A DNA stretch of 64,000 nucleotides, taken from contig JADJCA010000027.1 of the NCBI GenBank assembly GCA_016703425.1, positions 100,717 to 164,716 of the forward strand, given 5' to 3'. Positions 7,598 through 15,901 of this stretch are shown here, one piece after another. The translations under genes were made by a program, and so were the position numbers. Below the pieces are notes generated by a model that saw only the letters and a program-made list of their open reading frames with translations, did no database searches and was not told the origin of the DNA. Source of the stretch: Myxococcales bacterium. GTDB taxonomy: Bacteria; Myxococcota_A; Polyangia; Polyangiales; Polyangiaceae. Position 1 is the first letter of the stretch; each line of letters begins with the position of its first letter.

Positions 7598-10500
7598 TTA
7601 CAGCTCGGTGATCGAGTCGCCGCCGGCGACGGTCGCGTCGCCGCGGGCCAGCCACGCGTAGAGCGCTGGCAAGATGACGAGCGTCAACGCGGTAGCCGTG
7701 ACGAGGCCACCGATGACCACCGTGGCGAGGGGCCTCTGCACCTCCGCACCGGTACCGGTGGCGATGGCCATCGGTAGGAAGCCAATGGAGGCGACCACGG
7801 CGGTCGTGAGGACCGGCCGGAAGCGCTCCTCGCAAGCGGCGCGGACCGCGGAGAGCGGCGCGAGACCCTCCGCCGCGTTGCGCCGCGCGGCCGTCATGAG
7901 GACGACGCCGTTCAATGTGACGATGCCGAAGAGCGCGATGAACCCGACGGCCGCCGAGATGGAAAGGGGCAAGCCGCGGCTCGCCAGCGCGAGCACGCCG
8001 CCGCTCGCTGCGATGGGCACGTTCAAGAAGATCAGCGCCGCCGGCCGCACGCTCGCGAAGGCCAGGTAGAGGAGGGCGAAGATCACCGCGAGCGTCGCGG
8101 GGATAATGATGGCGAAGCGCGTGGCCGCGTGAATGAGGTTCTCGTATTGGCCGGTGACGGTGAAATACGTGCGTGGCGGCAGGTCCACCTTGGCGAGCCG
8201 GCGCCCGAGCTCGCGAACGAACGAGCCCAAGTCGCGGCCGCGGATGTTCGCTTCGACGAGCACGCGGCGCCGCGCGTGTTCGCGGCTGATTTGTGCCGGT
8301 CCCTCGTCGAGGCGGATGTCGCAGACGTCGCCGAGCGGCAAGACGCGCCCCTCCGAGAGCGATAGCGGCATGGCCTCGAGTGACGCGACGTCGGGCGGAG
8401 GCGGCGCGTCGAGGCGAATCGTCACCGCGAAGCGTCGCTCGCCCTCAACCAGCGTGCCCACGACGCGCCCGGCGCGAATGGCTTCGACGGCAGCGCGCAC
8501 TTCTTCCGTCGACACGCCGAGGCGCCCCATCTTCTGCGGGTTCGGCAAAATCGTGAGCAGCGGCAGGCCCGACGTGGGCTCGACGCGAACGTCCTCGGCG
8601 CCAGGAATCTCGGAGAGCATGCGAGCGACGTCGCCGGCGATGTGCGTCAAGACGGGCAAGTCGTCGCCGAAGACCTTCACGCCCACGTCGCTCTTGAGGC
8701 CTCCAAGCAACTCCTGCACGCGCATCTCGATGGGCTGGGTGAAGCTGAACCCGGTGCCCGGAAGCTTCTTGCGGAGGGCCTCGTCGAAGACCGCCACGAG
8801 GCTTTCGCGATCGTGGGCTGTCGTCCACTCGCTCTGGGGCTTCAGGATCACGAAGACGTCGCTCTGCTCGATGCCCATGACGTCGGTGGCGACGTCGGGG
8901 CTGCCGGTGCGTGAGACGACGCGCGTCACCTCCGGGAACGCGCGCAGCGTCTTTTCGATGGTGAGCGTCCCTCGCACCGCTTCCGAGAGCGAGACACTCG
9001 GCGGCCTCGTGACCTGAATCGCGAGGTCGCCCTCTTCGAGGCGCGGAACGAACTCCGCGCCGCGCGTGGCCGCCGCGAAGGCGCCCAAGGCGATCAAGAC
9101 GACGCTCGCCGCGGCGGCGAGCAGCGGCCGCGCGAGAAAGAGCTCGAGGACTGGCTGATAGACCCGGCGGAGCGCGCGCACGAGCATCGGGTCGCCGCTG
9201 CGGACGTTCTTTAGGAGCACGCTGGCGGCGACCGGGATCCACGTGAAGGAGAGGACGAGCGCGGTGCCGAGGGCGAAGAGCACCACGAAGGCCATGGGGC
9301 GGAACATCTTGCCTTCCACGCCCTCGAGGAAGAGCACCGGCACGTACACGAGCGCGACGATGAAGACGCCGAAGGCCAAGGGGCGACCGACGGCGTGGGC
9401 CTCCTGCGACAGCGCGGCCTGCGCCGAGAGCTTCTTCGCAGCCATGCGCGCCATCGCGCCTTCTACGATGACCACGGCACCATCGACGACCAAACCGAAG
9501 TCGATGGCGCCGAGGCTCATGAGATTGCCGCTGATCTTGAGCGCGTTCATGAGCAGGAACGCGCCGAGCATGGCGAAAGGGATCGCCGTGGCGACGACGA
9601 GCCCTGCGCGAATGTCACCGAGGAGCAAAAAGAGCACGACGATGACGATGACGCCGCCCTCCAAGAGCGAGCGCTTCACGGTGCCGAGGACTCGGTCGAC
9701 GAGCGCGGCGCGATCGTAGAAGGGCTCGAGTACGACGCCCTTCGGGAGACGCTTCTTCACTTCATCGAGGCGCTCCTTGACCCGCGCGACGACCTCGCTC
9801 GCGTTTCCGCCGGCGACCATCTGCACCATCACGTAGATGGTCTCGCCCTCGCCGTCGGCGGTCGCCGCGGACGTGCGATACGCCTCGCCGTCGGTGACCG
9901 TCGCGACGTCTTTGACGAAGATCGGCACGCCGCCCTGACGCGTGCCCACGACCTGCCGCTCGACGTCTTGAATCGTGCGGTATTGCCCGTCGAAGCGCAC
10001 GAGGATCTGCTCCTCGCGTCGCTCCAGCGCGCCGGCGCCGGCGCTCTGGCCTCCGCCGAGGAGGGCCGCTTCGACCTGCTTCTGACTGACGGCGAGGGCG
10101 CGCATGTCGGTGCCGCGCAGGCGCACCTCGACCTGCCGCGCGCCGCTCCCCCAGGGGTTGACCTCCACGACGCCCGGGATCGTGAGCAGCGCCGGCGCGA
10201 GGTCCCACTCGACGAGCGTTCGGAGCTCTCGTGCCGCGTGATCGGGCCACTTCAGGCTGAAGTGATAGACCTCGCCGAGCGCCGTCGTGAGGGGCCCGAG
10301 CTCGGGCCGTTCGGCCGACGCGGGAATGGCTTCGCGCGCCGATGCGAGGCGTTGAGAGACGAGTGAGCGCGCCTCGAGGAGGTTCGCGTCGTCGTTGAAG
10401 ACGATGGTGACCGCCGAGACGCCGCTTCGCGAGACGCTCCGAATGGTCGTTGCGCCGGGCAAGCCGGCCATGGCGAGCTCGACGGGCCGGCTGACGAGGG

Positions 10501-10687
10501 CTTCGACCTCGAGCGGCGACAGGCCCGGCGCGTTGGTGAGCACCTGAACCTGAACGCTCGTGACATCGGGAACGGCGTCCACGGGCAGCTCGCGGTAGGC
10601 CTTCACCCCGAAGGCCGAGAGGAGCACGGCGAGGAGAACGATCACGAGGCGGCGCGCTAGGCACCACTCGACGATGGCCGCGATCAC
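7598..10687 (-). CDS. czcA: Heavy-metal RND efflux pump, CzcA type
   Basis: Complete 1,029-aa inner-membrane pump. It opens with MIAAIVEWCLARRLVIVLL and the family signature PVDAVPDVTSVQVQVL. The proton-relay helix reads DFGLVVDGAVVIVEGAM: D396, D402 and E409 match the D-D-E set of divalent-metal pumps, with Gly replacing the usual Asn after the Glu. The C-terminal repeat half has GFIALFGIVTLNGVVLM. It is the third gene of an outer-membrane factor, adaptor, pump operon (5-base gap to the adaptor). It is clearly diverged from the pump at the window start, so the two systems probably differ in metal or regulation. It converges with cbs over 47 bases that hold no obvious terminator. Confidence 0.95.
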   Translation of the reverse strand: MIAAIVEWCLARRLVIVLLAVLLSAFGVKAYRELPVDAVPDVTSVQVQVLTNAPGLSPLEVEALVSRPVELAMAGLPGATTIRSVSRSGVSAVTIVFNDDANLLEARSLVSQRLASAREAIPASAERPELGPLTTALGEVYHFSLKWPDHAARELRTLVEWDLAPALLTIPGVVEVNPWGSGARQVEVRLRGTDMRALAVSQKQVEAALLGGGQSAGAGALERREEQILVRFDGQYRTIQDVERQVVGTRQGGVPIFVKDVATVTDGEAYRTSAATADGEGETIYVMVQMVAGGNASEVVARVKERLDEVKKRLPKGVVLEPFYDRAALVDRVLGTVKRSLLEGGVIVIVVLFLLLGDIRAGLVVATAIPFAMLGAFLLMNALKISGNLMSLGAIDFGLVVDGAVVIVEGAMARMAAKKLSAQAALSQEAHAVGRPLAFGVFIVALVYVPVLFLEGVEGKMFRPMAFVVLFALGTALVLSFTWIPVAASVLLKNVRSGDPMLVRALRRVYQPVLELFLARPLLAAAASVVLIALGAFAAATRGAEFVPRLEEGDLAIQVTRPPSVSLSEAVRGTLTIEKTLRAFPEVTRVVSRTGSPDVATDVMGIEQSDVFVILKPQSEWTTAHDRESLVAVFDEALRKKLPGTGFSFTQPIEMRVQELLGGLKSDVGVKVFGDDLPVLTHIAGDVARMLSEIPGAEDVRVEPTSGLPLLTILPNPQKMGRLGVSTEEVRAAVEAIRAGRVVGTLVEGERRFAVTIRLDAPPPPDVASLEAMPLSLSEGRVLPLGDVCDIRLDEGPAQISREHARRRVLVEANIRGRDLGSFVRELGRRLAKVDLPPRTYFTVTGQYENLIHAATRFAIIIPATLAVIFALLYLAFASVRPAALIFLNVPIAASGGVLALASRGLPLSISAAVGFIALFGIVTLNGVVLMTAARRNAAEGLAPLSAVRAACEERFRPVLTTAVVASIGFLPMAIATGTGAEVQRPLATVVIGGLVTATALTLVILPALYAWLARGDATVAGGDSITEL

Positions 10688-10692
10688 GGGTC

Positions 10693-11901
10693 CTACTTTC
10701 CCTCGAGCTCGGCGCGGAGCAGCTCACCCTTGAGGAGCAGCGCGCCGCTGATCACGATGCGCTCGCCCTCGGCGACGCCCGATTCGATGACGCTGTCGGC
10801 GCCGAAGGTCGAAGTGACGCGAACCGTGCGACGCTCGAAGTCGCCTTCGCGGCCCGCCACGGGAACGAAGAGTGAGGGCACTCCTTGGACGTCGACGACG
10901 GCGTCCGACGGCACGATGAGGGCCGGCGGACCGGCGTCTTCGCTCTCCATCGGAAAGGCGACGTCGACGTAGCCGCCCGGCGCGAGCCAGGTGCACGGGC
11001 CGTCGGGGGCCAGGCGAAGCGGCAGGGTGCGGGTCCCTTCCTCGATGGCGCCGAGCTCGCCGACGGCATGGGCGGCGCACTCCCGCGGACCGCCGGAAGG
11101 TGAACCGCCTCGTGAGCGAACGACCGCCCTGGCACCGGTCGATGGCTTAAGCGCGCCCTCCGGGACCTTCGCGATGATCGCAACCTCGCGGTCGGCGATG
11201 ATCTTGAAGAGGGTTCGCTCAGGACTCACCGGGGCGCCGAGGATCGCGTCGTGCCGCGACACAACGCCCGGGATCGGCGCGCGGACGGGGACGCGCACCG
11301 AGATGGGGCCGTTCTCGCCGGCGCCTTCCGCTGGCTCTTGCCCGCCGAGGTTGAAGAGCAGGGTGCGTGCGGCGGCGAGGTCGGCGCGACCAATCTCCGC
11401 CTCTGCCTTGGCTTCATCGACGGCGTTCTTGCTCGTAGCGCCTTCACCTTGGAGCTCGAGCTGCCTCTTTAGCTTCTGCTGCGCGACGCGCGAGCGCGCC
11501 CGTGAGCGCAAGAGCTCGGCCGTTGCGCGGCCGACCTCGGGAGCGTCGACCCACGCGAGCACCTGGCCTCGCTTCACGCGAGCGCCTTCGCCTACCTCGA
11601 GCGACGTGACACGTCCCGCGACCAAGGCGCCCACGTCGGCTTCGCCGACCTCGCTGGAGCGGATCTCGCCGGCCACGCGCAGCTCGCGGCGAAAATGGCG
11701 ACGCTCGACGCTCCCGAGCTTGACGCGGCCGCTCGTCAACAAGGCGCCGTCGATGTGGAGCGGAGCCTTGGCGGCGCCGGCCGGTTCGGAGCTCGCCTTT
11801 TGCGGCGGCGGCTCCTTCTTGCATGCGCTCACAAAGAGCGCCAGCGATGCCGTGACGATGGCCGCCGCTCGGCGCGCCCGCGGGGTCTTGTGCGTCGTCA
11901 T
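10693..11901 (-). CDS. czcB: Periplasmic adaptor lipoprotein of RND metal efflux system
   Basis: Membrane-fusion protein of 402 residues. The lipobox FVSAC places the lipidated Cys at residue 27, followed by KKEPPP. Lipoyl halves are visible around VGALVAGRVTSLEVGEGARV and VRAPIPGVVSRHDAILGAPV with a coiled-coil between them, then a beta-barrel and the terminal GERIVISGALLLKGELLRAE element. The open frame extends 80 codons further upstream, but that part is Arg-rich and antisense to the real outer-membrane factor; ATG 11901 has GGGAGGAG just before it and overlaps the upstream stop by four bases (ATGA). Confidence 0.93.
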   Translation of the reverse strand: MTTHKTPRARRAAAIVTASLALFVSACKKEPPPQKASSEPAGAAKAPLHIDGALLTSGRVKLGSVERRHFRRELRVAGEIRSSEVGEADVGALVAGRVTSLEVGEGARVKRGQVLAWVDAPEVGRATAELLRSRARSRVAQQKLKRQLELQGEGATSKNAVDEAKAEAEIGRADLAAARTLLFNLGGQEPAEGAGENGPISVRVPVRAPIPGVVSRHDAILGAPVSPERTLFKIIADREVAIIAKVPEGALKPSTGARAVVRSRGGSPSGGPRECAAHAVGELGAIEEGTRTLPLRLAPDGPCTWLAPGGYVDVAFPMESEDAGPPALIVPSDAVVDVQGVPSLFVPVAGREGDFERRTVRVTSTFGADSVIESGVAEGERIVISGALLLKGELLRAELEGK

Positions 11902-13187
11902 GGGCTCCTCCCGATCTCTGCCGCGAGGGCCCCGGTCAAATACGCGAGCTGCGCGTCGGAGCGAACCACGGCGCCGGCGGCGCGAGCCATCTGCTCTTCG
12001 GCGCCGACGACCTTTTGTCGCGCGAGCAGCACCATGGCCACGTCTTGCGTGCCGACTTCGTACTCCTTCTTCGCGAGGCGGAGCGCCTCGCGGAGAGGCT
12101 CGATGGCTCGCGAGCGGAGCGCTTCTTTGACCTCGCGCCAATGTTCGCGATCGTGCAGCGCGAGGTTAACGTCACGCCGGAGCTCGGCGAGCGTTCGCGC
12201 TTCATGGGCGCGGAGCCCGTCTTCGCTTGCACGAAGGCGAGCCTGCTCGAAGCGCGACGGGTCGACGATGGCCAGCGGGAACCCGACGATGGCGCCGACG
12301 ATCTGTTCGCCGGTGGCTTCGCGCGCGTAGCTGCCTCCGACCATCGCCGTTGGGCCGTGTTGCGCACGCGTGAGGAGGCCCTCGCGGGCCACGAGCTCGG
12401 TGCGAGCGCGCGCGGTCCGCATCGCCGGGTGTTCGCTGACGCTGGCGAGCGCGCTCTTGGCGTCGACGGCTCTGTCGTCGCTCGCGTAGAGATCGCCGCT
12501 CACGTCGACGGCGTCGCTCTCCGCCATGCCCAAGGCGTGTCGGAGGTCGACGAGCCTCTCGAAGAGCGTACCTTCCGCTTCAAGGACCAGCGCGTGGGCC
12601 GTGCCCACCTCGCCCGAGGCCAGGGCGAGCTCGCGCGGCTGGCCGACGCCAGACGCGACGCGTGCTTTCGTGCTCGCGGCGACGGCCTCCGCTTGCGCCA
12701 GCGCTAGCGTGCGAAGGCGAAGCACGTCTTTGGCTTCGAGCGCAGACGCCCATGCGAGGACACCGCGTAGCGCGGCCCCGAGGCGAGCTTGTTGCACGTC
12801 TGCGTGAACCGCTTCGCGGAGCTGCGCCGCCGCTTGCCTGCGCGCATCGCCCAAGCCGCGAAGTGCCACGTCCTGCGTGAGGTTGACAGACAACTCGGGG
12901 CCGACGACGGGCGCCCTGGCGCGGTATCCAGCGAAGACCGTCAGGGCGGGGGCCCTCAAGAACGGGCCAGCCATCTCCTCGGCTTGCGCTGCCGACGCGC
13001 GTGGCGCCAAGGCGGTGGCCACGCCGGGGCCCGCGGCGGCGCCTCGCGTGAGCGCCACGCGACGATCAATCAACGCCGCGGCCGGCGGATCATGGGCCGT
13101 GTGGGGAGGCGCCTGCGCTGAGGACGCCTTCGGCCACGCAGCAGCCGTCAACGTGAAGCAGGAAAGGGCGATGGTCGACGCCTTCAT
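11898..13187 (-). CDS. Outer-membrane efflux channel (TolC/CzcC family)
   Basis: Predicted 429-aa outer-membrane factor of the tripartite efflux complex. ATG 13187 begins a signal peptide ending near AAAWPKASSAQA. The body has the family pattern of long Ala/Arg/Glu-rich helices (for example QAAAQLREAVHADVQQARLG) in two repeats, with a barrel strand region around AMVGGSYAREATGEQI and the terminal KKEYEVGTQDVAMVLLARQ helix. The frame upstream of 13187 is Arg/Pro/Gly-rich and not protein-like. First gene of the operon; its stop overlaps the adaptor start. The divergent AraC-type gene is the obvious candidate regulator. Confidence 0.88.
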   Translation of the reverse strand: MKASTIALSCFTLTAAAWPKASSAQAPPHTAHDPPAAALIDRRVALTRGAAAGPGVATALAPRASAAQAEEMAGPFLRAPALTVFAGYRARAPVVGPELSVNLTQDVALRGLGDARRQAAAQLREAVHADVQQARLGAALRGVLAWASALEAKDVLRLRTLALAQAEAVAASTKARVASGVGQPRELALASGEVGTAHALVLEAEGTLFERLVDLRHALGMAESDAVDVSGDLYASDDRAVDAKSALASVSEHPAMRTARARTELVAREGLLTRAQHGPTAMVGGSYAREATGEQIVGAIVGFPLAIVDPSRFEQARLRASEDGLRAHEARTLAELRRDVNLALHDREHWREVKEALRSRAIEPLREALRLAKKEYEVGTQDVAMVLLARQKVVGAEEQMARAAGAVVRSDAQLAYLTGALAAEIGRSP

Positions 13188-13581
13188 GAGGACTCGCTCG
13201 GCCCCCCCGGCGCGCCTGATGACGCAGCGTGAGTGTAGCGCCGACCGTCGTCGCCGGCTCGCATTGGGATCGGCTTCATCAACCGGTGCAGTATCGCACA
13301 CTCGGGCCGGCGGACGCCGAGCCGCCACGGCCGCCAGCCACCCCCGCCCGCCACCCCCCCCGCCCGCCACGAGGGCAGCGTTCGGGCGTGGATCGACGCG
13401 CGGGGCATTGTTGGCTGGACCCCGCCAGTCGCCCCCTGCGCAACTCGCGCACCGGCGATGCCGGGGCCAATTTTGCCACCTTTTTGGGGGAACGACTTGC
13501 GCACCCGCCCTTGGTGCGACCGTTGCTGAGTGTCCGGTGAACCCCGACGGCGGCCAAGGCCAGGCGGGCGAGGAGATTCCC
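13188..13581. other. 394-base divergent promoter region with G-quadruplex-type tract
   Basis: No gene is visible between the outer-membrane factor (minus) and the AraC-type regulator (plus). At 13341-13365 the plus strand has C5, C3, C8 and C3 tracts separated by 1, 4 and 1 bases, so the minus strand fits the standard four-tract G-quadruplex rule. This lies about 155-180 bases upstream of the efflux operon start. A more AT-rich patch (GGCCAATTTTGCCACCTTTT, near 13469-13488) is the likeliest promoter zone. Confidence 0.6.
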
Positions 13582-14481
13582 ATGCTTCCCTCATCTTCCG
13601 AGACACCGTCCGTTCTGCCCCCGAACTTCCCCAAGGGCACCCAGCGCATACGTTGCCGCGCCGTCGCCCCGGGCTTGCTTGGCTACGTGATTCAGTTCGA
13701 GCCGGGAGCTCCGTACCGACGTCCGCTCGTCGTGGAAGATCGCTTCGAAGTCGCGGTGCTCCTTCATGGACGCGGCACGTACGAGTCGGAGGCGCGCGGC
13801 GCCCACGTGCTCGAGAGCGATCAGCTCTATTCCTACAACCCCGGCGAGCTGCACACCGACTCACGGGTCTCGAGCGACGAGCGCGGCGTGCTCGTCGGCT
13901 TTCGCATCACCGACCCGACGGCCTTTGGTTGGAGCGAACACCCCGTCGCCGGGGCGCTCCGCCACAATGATCCGCGCCTGGTCCTCGCGGCCCGATCGTT
14001 CGCCGACGCGGCCCTCAGCAGGGCGCCGCTCGATCACGACGCCATCGTGACCGCCGTGATGCAGTTCGTCGAACGCGAGACCTCCCCGATGTGCGTTGAC
14101 CCGCTCGAGAAGGCGCGCCGCCTCATCGAATCAGAGCACGTGTCGCAGCTTTACGTCGCGCATCTCGCCGAGGCCGCATGCATGTTGCCGGAGACCTTCA
14201 CGCGGGCGTTCCGCCGCCGATTTCACACAACGCCGATCGACTACCGACTGCGCGTCCGTCTCCGAGCGGGACGACAGCTCCTCCTGGCGCGGCCTGATCT
14301 GACGGTCACCGGCGCCGCGCTGCAAGTAGGGTTCGAGAGCACGCGTTTCTTTCGGATGGCGCTCCGAGGCCGTGGGCACATGTCGCCGCAAGAGCTCCGT
14401 GCGCTCTACGCAGAGGTCGAAGGGCTGCCGGTGCCCGAGACGGCGCGAAGGGCCGCGAGCGAGCTCCAGTCGGTAGGCTAA
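13582..14481 (+). CDS. AraC-family transcriptional regulator
   Basis: DNA-binding regulator of 299 residues. The N-terminal half is a cupin-like sensing domain (residues ~20-120, with YNPGELHTDSRVSS, the usual place for the effector-pocket strands). The C-terminal 100 residues hold the two helix-turn-helix units: VSQLYVAHLAEAACMLPETF, then TVTGAALQVGFESTRFFRMA. ATG 13582 has AGGAG six bases upstream; the longer open frame has no such signal and is low-complexity. It is divergent from the efflux operon, suggesting local control; the effector is unknown. A short region up to 14515 separates it from a convergent lipoprotein gene. Confidence 0.88.
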   Translation: MLPSSSETPSVLPPNFPKGTQRIRCRAVAPGLLGYVIQFEPGAPYRRPLVVEDRFEVAVLLHGRGTYESEARGAHVLESDQLYSYNPGELHTDSRVSSDERGVLVGFRITDPTAFGWSEHPVAGALRHNDPRLVLAARSFADAALSRAPLDHDAIVTAVMQFVERETSPMCVDPLEKARRLIESEHVSQLYVAHLAEAACMLPETFTRAFRRRFHTTPIDYRLRVRLRAGRQLLLARPDLTVTGAALQVGFESTRFFRMALRGRGHMSPQELRALYAEVEGLPVPETARRAASELQSVG

Positions 14482-14515
14482 CGTTGCGCGTTGGCCTGCC
14501 GCGTGCGACTCAGCG

Positions 14516-15322
14516 CTACGGACAGCCGCCGGCGACGTTCACGTTCTGCGCCGACAGCGCCTCGACGGTCGGCACCCATGGGACGCTCGGAGAGGGCTCG
14601 AACTGAAGGCGCGCCGCGATGGAAAGCGAACAGGGATACTTGCCGGCCTGGCCGCGATCGGCAGAGAAGGTGACGCGCCCTTGTCCGTTCACGGGGCCAA
14701 GGTTTGCGCCCTTTGGGGTCGGCAGGGTGCCCGTGCTCGTCACGCTGCAGTCGGCGGGATCGTTCGTCGCTTCGGCGCCGTCGACGCCCCACTCGCTCGG
14801 GACGTCGAGGCCGTAGCGCGAGCCGAGGCGCGCGACGAGCGTGAGTCTCACGCACAGAGAACGCGCCTCGTCCTTCTTGAGCACTGCGACCTTTGCGGGG
14901 TCGCCTGGCAAGGCGAAGGCGAGGATCTCTCCGCCGCCGGGCAAGCAGGCGCGCGCCTTGTCAACGTCGGTGCCACCGGCCTGGGCTTCGCACGCGTTGC
15001 AGTAGATCTTGCCGTCGCACCCGCACACGGCGGGGCAATCGGTGGCGCAGTTGGGGGGCCGCACTGTGCACGTGCCCCGCTGGCCGTCTTTGCCGCAGGA
15101 GCCCACGAGCTCGTAGGCGCACCACTCGTTGCCCGCGCACAGCGCGGCGCCGGCGCCGCAGATGATGCGCGTCCCGCCGCTGTCGGTGCCGGCGTCCACA
15201 GTGGCGGGGTTGGTCGTCGTCTCGTCGCTGGTGCAGGCAACACCGAGGCCGACAGCGATAACGACGCCGGCGGACACGAGGGAACGGCGAACGAGCGAGT
15301 TGAAGGATGCAAGAGCAGACAT
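14516..15322 (-). CDS. Kazal-like lipoprotein
   Basis: Secreted lipoprotein of 268 residues. The leader ends GLGVAC with the likely lipidated Cys at 30. A Cys-rich module follows, including CPAVCGCDGKIYCNACEAQA, which fits the core of the Kazal-type fold, a disulfide-bonded domain used as a serine protease inhibitor in many secreted proteins. The second half (from about residue 150) is a beta-rich region that I cannot place. Such lipoproteins are frequent in myxobacteria. Protease inhibition is possible but unproven. Confidence 0.8.
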   Translation of the reverse strand: MSALASFNSLVRRSLVSAGVVIAVGLGVACTSDETTTNPATVDAGTDSGGTRIICGAGAALCAGNEWCAYELVGSCGKDGQRGTCTVRPPNCATDCPAVCGCDGKIYCNACEAQAGGTDVDKARACLPGGGEILAFALPGDPAKVAVLKKDEARSLCVRLTLVARLGSRYGLDVPSEWGVDGAEATNDPADCSVTSTGTLPTPKGANLGPVNGQGRVTFSADRGQAGKYPCSLSIAARLQFEPSPSVPWVPTVEALSAQNVNVAGGCP

Positions 15323-15364
15323 CGTCGGTGGTTCTTTTCTCGAAGCGCGAGGTAGAGGTGCGGA

Positions 15365-15841
15365 TCAGTTGCGAGCCATAAACGGACAGACGGACACGAG
15401 CGTTTTGAACGGCCGCCGACTGCAGGCGAAGCCCGTCGCTTGCCCGTAAGACTTTTCGTCGCTGCACTCCTGCGACTTCTCGTAGCTGCCCTCGTTGTTC
15501 GTTTCGAGGGGGCGCTTGCAGTCGCCGATCTGAAAGATGTCCCACGAGTAGCGGCCGCGCGTGTCCCACTGGTGGACCACGCGCACCGGGACGAAGTCGC
15601 CTTCATCGTACTTGGCCATGCAGGCGGCGAAGTCTTTGCCGCCGCGGACCATCTGGAACTGATCGCCGGGGCACGGATCCCACTCAAGCTCGAGGTCGAC
15701 GAGCGTCGGCGCGCCCTTGTCGTCGGTATCGACCACCGTGCGCTTCACGATCTGGCAGACGGACTCGAACTGCTCATCCTTGCGGCTGCACCCCAAGAGC
15801 GAGCCGACCGCGAGCAAGGTGAGGAGGTGGACCAGGCGCAA
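15365..15841 (-). CDS. Small lipoprotein of unknown function
   Basis: Encodes 158 residues with a clear lipoprotein leader (MRLVHLLTLLAVGSLLGC, Cys 18). Seven further cysteines are spread through the mature part, consistent with a disulfide-stabilised exported protein. I recognise no family. It lies 42 bases upstream of the Kazal-like lipoprotein on the same strand, so the two may share a transcript. Confidence 0.75.
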   Translation of the reverse strand: MRLVHLLTLLAVGSLLGCSRKDEQFESVCQIVKRTVVDTDDKGAPTLVDLELEWDPCPGDQFQMVRGGKDFAACMAKYDEGDFVPVRVVHQWDTRGRYSWDIFQIGDCKRPLETNNEGSYEKSQECSDEKSYGQATGFACSRRPFKTLVSVCPFMARN

Positions 15842-15901
15842 GACCGAGCGAGGTTACGACGGCGCTCGGTCGTTTGGAAGGGGACGGCGGAACGGGCGGT
15901 T

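Noticed and set aside
12877..13581. Upstream extension of the AraC-type regulator
   Set aside because: Overlaps the efflux gene antisense; ATG 13582 has a good ribosome-binding site and matches the domain start.
13188..13649. Upstream extension of the outer-membrane factor
   Set aside because: Gly/Arg/Pro-rich and not protein-like; the signal peptide begins at 13187.
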